Below, one piece after another: positions 19,573 through 28,100 of a stretch of 64,000 nucleotides of DNA (position 1 is the first letter of the stretch; each line of letters opens with the position of its first letter). This DNA is from CAIMWS01 sp964409245. Lineage in GTDB: Bacteria > Verrucomicrobiota > Verrucomicrobiia > Limisphaerales > UBA1319. Below the pieces are notes generated by a model that ran no database searches, had not been told where the DNA came from, and saw only the letters and a list, made by a program, of their open reading frames with translations. Location: the NCBI GenBank assembly GCA_964409245.1, contig CAYPCQ010000014.1:32284-96283 (forward strand), given 5' to 3'. A program made the translations under genes and the position numbers.

Positions 19573-19859
19573 TCACAGGCTCCGCCGATGGTCGCGCCTG
19601 GCGTGCAAAATCCGAAAGACAATGACTTGATGACTCTCGGTGCGGTAGAAAACCTTGCAGGGGAAACGTGGGGTGAACACCCGGCGGAAGCCGCGGTAAT
19701 AGGGTGGACGCCGTTCCGGATTTATTTGAGCAGGGCAATGGCACTTTATATCCCACGCAGGAATTCGCCACCCAAATCCGGCCGTTGAGCCTCATACCAT
19801 TGACGAGCCTCACGCACATCCGTTTCGGCGCGGGGCCGAATGAAAACCTCCCATTTCAC
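19573..19859 (-). pseudogene. Frameshifted ParE/RelE-family toxin
   Basis: Reading from GTG at 19859, the frame gives VKWEVFIRPRAETDVREARQ then WYEAQRPDLGGEFLRGI and stops at TAA (19748-19746). One frame over, the rest of a ParE-type toxin continues: INPERRPPYYRGFRRVF, FPCKVFYRTESHQVIVFRIL and HARRDHRRSL, ending at TGA (19575-19573). Joined, the two halves have the length (about 95 aa) and key features of a plasmid-stabilisation RelE/ParE ribonuclease- or gyrase-targeting toxin, including the C-terminal VFRILHARRD. The GTG start overlaps the antitoxin stop by 4 bp, the usual coupled arrangement. The frameshift near 19745 should inactivate it unless it is a sequencing error. Confidence 0.8.
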
Positions 19860-20062
19860 GCCGTCCGTGGTTCACAAATGCGCTTTTCAACCTCCTGCCA
19901 GGGAGATCCGGCAGTGGGAGTCTGCCGGTAATCCTCCAACTCACGATCCAGCAGTGTCTTTTCCCCGGCTGTGGGCTCGATCCCCTTTAGCAGGTCGGCT
20001 TCTTCAAGTTCACAAATCCGTTCAAAAATTTCACGCCGTTCTGCCAGTCCTAGCGACCACAT
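19856..20062 (-). CDS. Antitoxin of a ParE-type module (addiction-module component), probably remnant
   Basis: 68 aa. The C-terminal half LLDRELEDYRQTPTAGSPWQ followed by EVEKRI is the toxin-wrapping segment of the small addiction-module antitoxins paired with ParE/RelE toxins (pattern L-D-R-x-L-x-x-Y-x-x-x-P-x-A-G-x-P-W-x-x-V). The N-terminal part AERREIFERICELEEADLL is the helical portion. The stop codon overlaps the toxin GTG. The ATG at 20062 lies at the junction with a truncated copy of the Calx-beta gene, so the native N-terminus is probably lost and the first five or so residues are chimeric. With the toxin broken, this module is likely decaying. Confidence 0.6.
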   Translation of the reverse strand: MWSLGLAERREIFERICELEEADLLKGIEPTAGEKTLLDRELEDYRQTPTAGSPWQEVEKRICEPRTA

Positions 20063-20279
20063 TGGTGTCGTTCTGGCGTTGGATGGGAATTTCCAGCCGA
20101 CCGGATCCCTCGGTGACCGTGCAGGTGGAGACGGGGAATTGGATCACACTGGCCCCATGGGTTGGCAGCGCGGCCGGGAGCAGCGCCATCAGCGCCACCA
20201 CGGGAAGCGCCCGCTGGGGCGCAAAGATCCCGCATCTGGTGCGGATTGAGGCAAATACGGCACCAAGTTTTGTTTTCAT
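20031..20279 (-). pseudogene. Truncated duplicate of the 5' end of the Calx-beta esterase gene
   Basis: From ATG at 20279 the frame reads MKTKLGAVFASIRTRCGIFA then PQRALPVVALMALL and GASVIQFPVSTCTVTEG, closely matching the start of the neighbouring 818-aa protein (MKTNLGSVFLSTRTGCGIFA). Similarity begins at the start codon and is lost near 20055, about residue 75, inside the first Calx-beta domain; the frame then runs into the antitoxin sequence and stops at 20031. The DNA is also clearly similar, so duplication is fairly recent. It retains a signal peptide but no complete domain. The 20280-20412 spacer next to it shows nothing recognisable. Confidence 0.75.
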
Positions 20280-20412
20280 GGCAGGTTTCATTGGTTGTCT
20301 TTCGGTTTGGTGATCGGCATTTGGGGGCGTCGGAAACCAGAACGCTGGTCCAGCAGGACTGAACACAGGCTGACACTGGTTTTTTCAGGCACTTCCCCCT
20401 GGTGCGATGGTA

Positions 20413-22869
20413 TTACGGTTTGGGATGCGCCAGCAGCCAATCCACGATGCGGGCGATGGAATCGGAGCTGAGCGTCGGAACATGCCAGCCATCTTTGATC
20501 GTCCACAGCTCTACGACGCCGCCCGGTGGGCATTGCGTGTAACGTAGAACGGTGGTGTCGAGTCCTGCCACGTCCGGAGTCGTGTCGAGCGATGGTGCGG
20601 CTTCGACCACTGGGTCCGTGCAACCGTTTAAACGCGCCCAATTCTGGACGGTTCTGACCGCGCCCGGAACCTCAGCGACAACTGGCAGACCGAAACTATC
20701 GAAGTAGCCACCTTGATAGTTGTCTTCGGTGCCTTCGATCTGCAGTACGTTTACGGGTTGAGAGGGGTGAACGCTTTGGGGATCGTAGTAGGTTCGTCCA
20801 GAAATGGGGGCAATCCCGGCGATCAAGTCGGCATGTTCGATGGCCAGGCGGTGCGACATCGCCGCACCGCTGGAAGCCCCGGTCACGTAAATGCGCTTGG
20901 GATCCACCACATACTGGCGCTGGATTTCCTCGATCACTCCGCGGAGATAACCTGAGTCATCGACATCTCCACAGAAATTCAGAAAGTCGGGTCCATTCCA
21001 AAAGCTTCCCCAGGTGGCATTCACGGTCCCGCTCGGATAATAGAAGAAGAAGCCTCTTGAATTGGCCAGGGTTTCGAGTGGGAAATAACTGTTCATCCAT
21101 CCGCCACCTCCGCCCATGGGGTGGAGCACCAGGATCAAGGGCAGCGGCTGCTTCCCGTTATAGCTGGAAGGCACATAGACCTCGGTGGACCGCGTGCTTT
21201 GGAGTTGGTAGAAGCTCATGGGCAGGAGCGGCTTGATCGCGTAAGGGCTTGACACTTGGGCCAGATTTTCCAAAGGTCCGGCCGCCTGGTCGGCCCGCTG
21301 CAATACACCGTCTCCCACCCAGGTCAGGAGATTCAGGCCGTTCTCCTGCCGCAGGCTGGCCCGGGCATTGATCAACGGCACTATAGGATAGTAACCTCCC
21401 GAGAATCTCGGATGGAAGAGCTTTACCTGCGTGGCCGCCCTGGCCAAAGGGATCCCCCCGGTGGGATTGCTCAAGGTCACCGTGAAAGAGTTCTGGCCCT
21501 TGGCCGAGGGATTGTTGAGGATGGGAATCGGGATCGCCTTGAGGGTATCGTTCGGCTGGAACTCCAGGATTCCGGAAGTGGCTTGATAATCCACTCCGGC
21601 TTTGGCCGTCCCGTCCGTCGTTTGATAGTCCACCGTGAACGATGCCAGCCGGTCGTCGCCACCCCTTGTAACCGCCACCTTCGCCACCCCCAGGTCCACC
21701 CGCGAGACCATAGTGTACGCCCCCGCCGTGAATCCCAGGCCCGGATCGTTGTCGAAGATCTGGACCGTGGCGAATCTCGGAATTCCCAAAATGGCGGCTC
21801 CCGTGGGGTTGCTCAGAGTGACGCGGAAGGCCTCAGTGCTCTCTTTGAGTCCATCGTTGAGAATGGGGATGTGGACTAGCTTCAGCCGCTCGCCGACGGC
21901 AAACTGGAGAGTGTTCGTGAGGCCTGCGTAATCCAGGCCCGCTTTGGCCACACCATCGCTGGTGGCGAAGTCCACCGTGGCGGCCGGACCGCCTGCTCCC
22001 CGCACGACGCGGATTTCCACGTATTCAGCCTCTTCCCGCGCATAGTAAATGGCGCGGTCGAACTGTATAGCTGGACGGGGTGTTGAGATGGTTACGGTCA
22101 TGACCGATCCAGTGCCCAAAACCCCGCCACCGGAGGGGTGGCTGAGAGCCAGGCTAAACGTCCGGTTGGTGGCCGGCTGGGGGTTATTCAGGATCGGCAC
22201 CGTGAAGGATTTAAGGACCTCGCCGGGATCGAACGCGAGTGTGCCGGCGGCTGGGATGTAATCCGAGCCGGCTTTCGCCGTCCCGTTGGTGGTCGTATAA
22301 TCGACCGTTACGCGGTTCGTTCCATCGTCGCCCCGGGCCACCTTGATGACGGCTTGGCCGGCATCGATATCGTTGGTGAGGGCCGGCACATAAAAATGCA
22401 GGCCCGTGTCGTTGTCCCAAATGGTGACCATCAGGTTCGTTTTGGAACCGAGCTCGGCCCCTCCGCCCGGCTCGCTCAGCAAGACATTGAACTTCGTGGC
22501 CGGGCCCACGATGCCATCGTTGAGGATGGGAACGGACACCGTCTTTATGGCTTCCCGAGCCAGGAAGGTGAGGTTGGTGGCCAGGGTGGTGTAGTTGGTT
22601 CCCGGGGTGGCGGTGAGCGCGGCGGTGGTAACCGCCACAGATGCCACCGTATCCAGGTTGTTCGTACGTTGGATGGGTATCTCGAGCTGCCCGCACCCTT
22701 CGGTGACTGTGCAGTTGGTGACGGCGAATTGGATTACACTGGCCCCGCGGCTGGGTGGCGCGGCCAGGAGCAGCGCCATCAGCGCCACCACGGGAAGCGC
22801 CCGCCGGGGCGCAAAGATCCCGCATCCGGTGCGGGTTGAGAGAAATACGGAACCAAGGTTTGTTTTCAT
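20413..22869 (-). CDS. Secreted esterase with four Calx-beta domains (PHB depolymerase/LpqC-like)
   Basis: 818 aa. Signal peptide in the first about 42 residues (ALPVVALMALLLAAPPSRGA). Four Calx-beta domains follow (about residues 44-155, 156-262, 263-375, 376-485), each with the G-T-A-x-x-G-x-D-Y core and I-x-N-D strand. After a spacer, residues about 560-818 form an alpha/beta hydrolase of the esterase-PHB-depolymerase group: LVLHPMGGGGGW oxyanion region, nucleophile elbow VTGASSGAAM with Ser about 666, acidic region IEGTEDNYQG, and His about 796 in DGWHVPT. Relatives cleave feruloyl, acetyl or polyhydroxyalkanoate esters. The Calx-beta array probably serves as Ca-binding spacer at the cell surface. 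The oxyanion motif HP-M-G differs from the usual HG-C/M-G. Confidence 0.88.
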   Translation of the reverse strand: MKTNLGSVFLSTRTGCGIFAPRRALPVVALMALLLAAPPSRGASVIQFAVTNCTVTEGCGQLEIPIQRTNNLDTVASVAVTTAALTATPGTNYTTLATNLTFLAREAIKTVSVPILNDGIVGPATKFNVLLSEPGGGAELGSKTNLMVTIWDNDTGLHFYVPALTNDIDAGQAVIKVARGDDGTNRVTVDYTTTNGTAKAGSDYIPAAGTLAFDPGEVLKSFTVPILNNPQPATNRTFSLALSHPSGGGVLGTGSVMTVTISTPRPAIQFDRAIYYAREEAEYVEIRVVRGAGGPAATVDFATSDGVAKAGLDYAGLTNTLQFAVGERLKLVHIPILNDGLKESTEAFRVTLSNPTGAAILGIPRFATVQIFDNDPGLGFTAGAYTMVSRVDLGVAKVAVTRGGDDRLASFTVDYQTTDGTAKAGVDYQATSGILEFQPNDTLKAIPIPILNNPSAKGQNSFTVTLSNPTGGIPLARAATQVKLFHPRFSGGYYPIVPLINARASLRQENGLNLLTWVGDGVLQRADQAAGPLENLAQVSSPYAIKPLLPMSFYQLQSTRSTEVYVPSSYNGKQPLPLILVLHPMGGGGGWMNSYFPLETLANSRGFFFYYPSGTVNATWGSFWNGPDFLNFCGDVDDSGYLRGVIEEIQRQYVVDPKRIYVTGASSGAAMSHRLAIEHADLIAGIAPISGRTYYDPQSVHPSQPVNVLQIEGTEDNYQGGYFDSFGLPVVAEVPGAVRTVQNWARLNGCTDPVVEAAPSLDTTPDVAGLDTTVLRYTQCPPGGVVELWTIKDGWHVPTLSSDSIARIVDWLLAHPKP

Positions 22870-23219
22870 GGGATTTCTATTCGTTGATTCGAGTGTTGGT
22901 GTTTTGCCGGGTTAGCCGTTAATGCCTCCTCCAGCCACCAGCCCAGAGGATGGGAATTCACCGAAGGGAACAAAGGATGTGGGAAAATATTCAGCAGTGC
23001 TTATTCTCCGAAACTATGGTGTTCAAATGAACACCAAGCGCACGACATCCACGCAGGAAGGAACAGCAATCCCGTGGCTTTTTACGCCGTGCGCCTGGTT
23101 TAAATCAGGGCCTCAAGACCTCTCCCGCAGGCGGGAGGGAATCTGACGCACCCGGTGCGACAGATTCCCCAACGCTCGATTGGAATAGGTGACTTAATTG
23201 TCAAGTCGTGGCGGATTGG
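22870..23219. other. Spacer with one short hairpin
   Basis: 350 bp between two minus-strand genes. CTCCCGC/GCGGGAG (23122-23137, 2-nt loop) is the only clear structure, 83 bp past the 182-aa gene's stop codon; it lacks a T-run. No gene is seen. Confidence 0.4.
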
Positions 23220-23768
23220 CTATTGGACCCGCACGCGCTTGCCGGTTCCCGTTATCCCTGGAATCGTCAGGATCGGCACGGCACCCGCATCCGGCAGACC
23301 GTCTTTGGGGCTGACGTCGGCGGTGGCCGCATCATAGATTTTCACGGTATAATTGATCTCCTCAGTGTCAGGTCCGGTGAACTTAACCGTGCCGGTCCAC
23401 ACCAAGATCGCCTTGATTTCCAGCGTGTTATCCGGATTCAGCATCTGAAAATAGCTCACCATGGTCGATTTGGCCGTATCGTTGCTGATCATGGCCATTT
23501 CCCCGACGAGTTCACTGGCGGCGTTGGCCCCTAATTGTGCCACCAATCCGCCCCAGCCCGCGTAGCTGAGGCCGCCGACCCGGACAGCGGCGGTTCGCCC
23601 TTCTGGATCGAGCGGGATCGCCAAGGAGTTCCAAGTATCTCCCGAGCCGCCGATAAAGGCCCCGCCTAGTTGGTAATGCCGGTTGGACCAGGCGCCTTGA
23701 GTGACGATGAGCAGCGCCGCTGCGGCAACACTGGCCGCTATTAGGATCTTGCTTTTATTGGTTAACAT
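23220..23768 (-). CDS. Small exported protein of unknown function
   Basis: 182 aa from ATG at 23768, chosen because AAGGA lies about 10 nt upstream and the N-terminus MLTNKSKILIAASVAAAALL is a signal peptide; an ATG at 23867 would add 33 residues of non-signal sequence. The mature part opens with NRHYQLGGAFIGGSGDTWNS and is beta-rich (LAIPLDPEGRTAAVRV, ILVWTGTVKFTGPDTEEINY), ending in a basic KRVRVQ tail. The pattern 'x-LxG-x-F-I-G' followed by a statement-like beta sandwich occurs in planctomycete/verrucomicrobial exported proteins, but I recognise no named family. Confidence 0.75.
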   Translation of the reverse strand: MLTNKSKILIAASVAAAALLIVTQGAWSNRHYQLGGAFIGGSGDTWNSLAIPLDPEGRTAAVRVGGLSYAGWGGLVAQLGANAASELVGEMAMISNDTAKSTMVSYFQMLNPDNTLEIKAILVWTGTVKFTGPDTEEINYTVKIYDAATADVSPKDGLPDAGAVPILTIPGITGTGKRVRVQ

Positions 23769-23960
23769 AACTGACTTCCTTGGGTTTGGTTCCGGGTAGG
23801 AGCGCCTGGGCACCCCCGATGAGAGCCTTGGGTGTTTCCAAGCCCCAGCCGGGCTGGATCGCTCCATCCGGCTGGGATTCAGGCGGGAGCATCTGGGCCG
23901 CTCGCCCCGGAAGGCTGTTTAGTTTTCGATACATTGGCTCTCATCTATGTAATTAAGCGG

Positions 23961-24143
23961 AACGCGGGAATGGTAACGCGGGAATGGTAACGCGGGAATG
24001 GTAACGCGGGAATGGTAACGCGGGAATGGNNNNNNNNNNNNNNNNNNNNNNNNNNNNNNNNNNNNNNNNNNNNNNNNNNNNNNNNNNNNNNNNNNNNNNN
24101 NNNNNNNNNNNNNNNNNNNNNNNNNNNNNTAACGCGGGAATCG
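23961..24143. repeat. 14-bp tandem repeat interrupted by a scaffold gap
   Basis: Five head-to-tail copies of AACGCGGGAATGGT (23961-24029), then 100 N, then one more partial copy (24130-24143). The period of 14 is not a multiple of three and no flanking gene uses it, so it is not coding. The true copy number is unknown because the assembly broke here. Confidence 0.9.
24030..24129. other. Assembly gap (100 N)
   Basis: Exactly 100 unresolved bases, the usual placeholder for unknown length, located inside the 14-bp tandem repeat. Confidence 0.99.
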
Positions 24144-24178
24144 GATATATTTTCTTCCGGTAATTAGCACCGGTGCTC

Positions 24179-24327
24179 AGCCATGTCCCTGAATCTGGGA
24201 TGGAAGTGACTGCGCCGCAGATTTTTGAGCAAGACCAGGAGTGAGCCAGATCGGCAAGTGGTGAACGACGAATGCTGGCACCAAAAGATCCAGCAAGCAC
24301 GACTGCGCCAATTGCGTGGATACGGCC
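24179..24327 (+). repeat. Dispersed element, copy 3
   Basis: Starts AGCCATGTCC and ends GGATACGGCC (7 of 10 inverted matches). Core TGGGATGGAAGTGACTGCGC then CGCAGATTTTTGAGCAAG aligns to the other copies; the right half includes GAACGACGAAT, similar to ATGACGAACGAC in the 50.1-kb copy. Confidence 0.7.
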
Positions 24328-25138
24328 AAGATAGAAAACAGTCTCCCCAGAATATCGTGCTTTTCTGTGCCAAAACGTGCCAAAGCGAAATCTGGGGCAT
24401 AAGCAGGAGTTAATCCCATAGGCCACTCTCGGGAAGCCAGCCGGGGGGGGTAAAATGCCCGGATGTGGAATTATGTGGAATTGCGTGGATAAAGGTGGGC
24501 TATCCCGAAGCGAACCGGAAGGAGCCAGGAGCGGAGAGCGGAGAGCGGAGGGCAGAGAGCCCCTGAAAAAATAAACCACGGAATACACTGAATACACGGA
24601 AAGGGGATGGAGGGTTTTCTGGGGCCAGGCATGCGCAGGAAAGGCCAGGAAGCCGGGGATGGGCTCGGGAAAAAGCGGGGAGCAGAAGGCAAAGGCGGTG
24701 GGCCAAATCGAAGCGGATGGATTTGACCGGGCGGCGGGTCCGCCTCGTTACCTCGGCGGCTACCCACCGCAGGTTCGCCCAGGCAACGGAGCCAGCCGCC
24801 AGCCCAGTGCGGGCAGCCACCGGCGTGAGGGGGCGGGAAAGAGGAATGGCCACAAAAGCACACAAAGGACACAAAATGGGAAAGGGGCTACACTGCATAC
24901 ACGGAAAGAAGTGAAGACCGGCTCGTTGCGTTGGTTTCATTTGGTTGTTGTTCCTGGCTCAGCCTGCGCGGGCATCGGCGCGGAGCGGTTTCATATCCGC
25001 CAGGGTGAATATGGCGCCAATGGATGATGGCGGCCAATCTTCAGTGGACTGGGTGGACTCCATTGAAGAAAAAGCGCAGTGCGCAGAGCGCAACCCGCCT
25101 TTTCCCCCAATTTTCGCGGCCATGCACGCGGCCGGGCC
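24328..25138. other. Repeat-rich spacer without genes
   Basis: No supported gene in 811 bp. It holds a purine-rich GAGCGGAGAGC tract (about 24530-24560), two clusters of ACAC-GGA type short repeats (24569-24605 and 24846-24910), and a single copy of the palindromic end TCCGCCTCGTTACCTCGGCG... (24739-24763) that also builds the 30.6-kb array. Confidence 0.55.
24739..24763 (+). repeat. Solo copy of the 25-bp REP-like end
   Basis: Identical over 25 bp to the right-hand inverted end of each 192-bp unit at 30.6-31.5 kb (begins TCCGCCTCGTTACC, ends GGCGGCTAC). It stands alone here. Confidence 0.75.
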
Positions 25139-28100
25139 TCAATACCGCAGGCGGTAAAACCGTTTCAAAACGTTGGTCGTATCCGGCTCTTCCAGAATCC
25201 ACTGGGGACTGTTGGTTAAAGTAAAACTGCGGCTTTGCCAGCCATTGGTGGGGGGCAAATCAGCCGCATATTCCAAGGCGAATGGCTGCCCCACGGCGCC
25301 CGTGACCCGCACCGCCGGGCCACCGGCCTGCCACTCGATCCCCAGCGAAAGCCCGGGCTTATCCAGCGCCAAAATGGTTTCCACGAACCAGCTGCCGGCG
25401 CCACCGGTCACCACCTCACCCCTCGCCCTCAGCAAATTGGCGGAGGAAAAGGCCGATCCCGCCAGTTTCCAGCCGCCGCTGATCCGCGTGCCGGCCCCGA
25501 GCGGCGTCCACGCCAGCCCATCCGGCGATTGGTCGAAAGCGGTGCGCCACACCTCCGGACCGGCGCCACCGCGCAGCCAGGTAATATTCGTGCCCGCCGC
25601 TTTCAACTGCTGCGTGGCCGGTTCGGCATTGGCCAGCCGGCCCCCATACTGGATTCCGGCATTCCCCAGATTGGTGAAAGTCCCCCCCAGCAATACCCGG
25701 CCATCGGCTTGCACCGCCAAGGCATACAATCCATTGTCCAATTTGACATCGAAGGCCACATCCACCACCCCATTGGTGGCCAGGCGGGCCACATAAGCCT
25801 GCTGGGAATTCCCAATCCGGGTGAATGCGCCCCCCATCAATATTTTGCCATCCGCCTGGATCGCCAGGGTGGTGACCCGGTTGCCGGGTCTGGGACCGAA
25901 ACTGCTTTCCACCATGCCGGAGGCGGACAGCCGGCCAATAAAAGGCCAGGACAGTCCGCCCAAGGACAGTCCGCCCAAGGCAGCAAACTCACCGCCCGCC
26001 ACGATCCGGCCATCGGCCTGCAAAACGATGGCATTCACAATCCCGCTGGCGCCAGGGTTGAACCCCGAGTCCGCCGTGCCATCCCCGTTCAGTCGGCCGA
26101 TATTGCTGCGGCTCTGGCCGCCGAGCATGGTGAAGCCGCCCCCCACGAGGATTTTCCCATCCGGCTGCTGGACCAGGGAAAACACATAACCATTCGCCCC
26201 GGGATTGAACGCCGTGTCCAGGGAGCCATCCGGATTCAGGCGCGCGAGCGACCAGCGCGGCCGGCCCCGCACCTGGTTGAAGAAACCGCCGGCCAAAATC
26301 CGGCCGTCGCTCTGGATGGCGAGGGCGTAAACCTCGCCATCCGGCCCGGGATTGAACCCGGCATCCACCGCGCCACCGGCCTCCAGCCGGGCCAGGCAGG
26401 GCCGCGGCAGGCCGCCGATCTGGGTGAAATTGCCGCCCACCACGATTTTCCCATCCGCTTGCAGCGCCAGCGCATACACAAAAGGAAAATCCCCGCCGCC
26501 AGTATCGGCCGCAAAAGCGGCATCCAGGGTTCCATCCCGGTTCAAGCGGCCCAGGCAATTCCGCTCCCGGCCGCCCAACCGTGTGAACTCCCCGCCCACC
26601 ACGATTTTCCCATCCGGCAAGGGCAGAAAAGCGTCGATCGGCCCGTTGGCCTGCGGATTGAAAGCCTCCTCGGCATGCACCAGGTTGATTAAAACCACCG
26701 CCGTGGAGCTGGTGGCTTTCCCATAGCGGTTGGAAACCACCACCCAGTAGCTGCCGGTCACCGCCTCTGTTAAATTCTTCAGCACCAGGGATTGAACCAC
26801 CGAGTCGTTGGTCGTTTGGGAAACCACTCCCCCATCCTTATACCAGAGGTATTGGAAGGGCGCAGTCCCAGCCACCGTGATGCCCAGGGTGATATCCTGG
26901 CCCACGGCACCGCCTTGGCTGGCGGGCTGCATGGCAATCACCGGATCATTCACAGTCAACGACGCCACCTGGCTGGTCACGCTGCCGAACAGGTTGGTGA
27001 TCACCACCTGGTAATTCCCGGCATCGGCCTTCAGGAGATTGGTTATCGTCAAGGTGTTTGAAGCCGATCCGGAAATCTTCCCGGCCTCCGCCAAAACCGC
27101 GCCATCCTTAAACCACTGGAACCAAAACGGCGCGGTTCCGCTGGCGGCCACAGTGAAAGCCGCTAACGATCCCGCATTTTTATTTTGGCTGGCAGGCTGG
27201 GTATTGAGCGTGAGATTGATCACGCTCAACGAGGCCACCTGGCTGGTCACGCTGCCAAACAGGTTGGTGACCACCACCTGGTAGTTGCCTGCATCGGCCT
27301 TCAAGAGATTGGTTACCGTCAGTGAATTGGCCCTGGAGCCGGTAATTTTGACGCCATCGGACAATGCCACGCCATCCTTTTGCCACTGCCAAGACAGCGG
27401 GCTGGTCCCGGCGGCGGAAACCTCAAAACTGGCAAACGCCCCCGCGAATTTGGTTTGGCTGGCGGGCGGCACCGTAACCACCGGATCAATCACGGTCAAC
27501 GACGCCACCTGGCTGGTGGCGCTGCCGAACAAGTTGGTGATCACCACCTGGTAATTCCCTGCATCGGCCTTCAGGAGATTGGTTATCGTCAAGGTGTTTG
27601 AAGACGATCCGGAAATCTTCCCGGCCTCCGCCAAAACCGCGCCATCCTTAAACCACTGGAACCAAAACGGCGCGGTTCCGCTGGCGGCCACAGTGAAAGC
27701 CGCTAACGATCCCGCATTTTTATTTTGGCTGGCAGGCTGGGTATTGAGCGTGAGATTGATCACGCTCAACGAGGCCACCTGGCTGGTCACGCTGCCAAAC
27801 AGGTTGGTGACCACCACCTGGTAGTTGCCTGCATCGGCCTTCAAGAGATTGGTTATCGTCAGGGTATTAGAAGCCGATCCGGAGATTTTGCCGTCATCCA
27901 CCAACACCACGCCATCCTTGTGCCACTGAAAGAAAAGCGGCGCGGTTCCGCTGGCGGCCACCTTGAAAGTTACGGTCAATCCCGCGTCTTTGATCTGGCT
28001 GGTGGGCTGCATGGTAATTACCGGATCAATCACCGTCAGCGTCGCCACTTGGCTGGTAACACTACCGCAATCGTTAACGGCCACCACGCTGTAGCCTCCG

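Noticed and set aside
23919..24170. Coding use of the 14-bp repeat (frames reading PFPRYHSRV)
   Set aside because: Period 14 is not a multiple of three and the frame runs through the N gap without gene features.
25235..26692. 485-codon plus-strand open frame
   Set aside because: Antisense to the delta-60 repeats; its apparent repeats (ARPAPHLVEE, GQNPAVALDGEG) are only the mirror of the true repeats.
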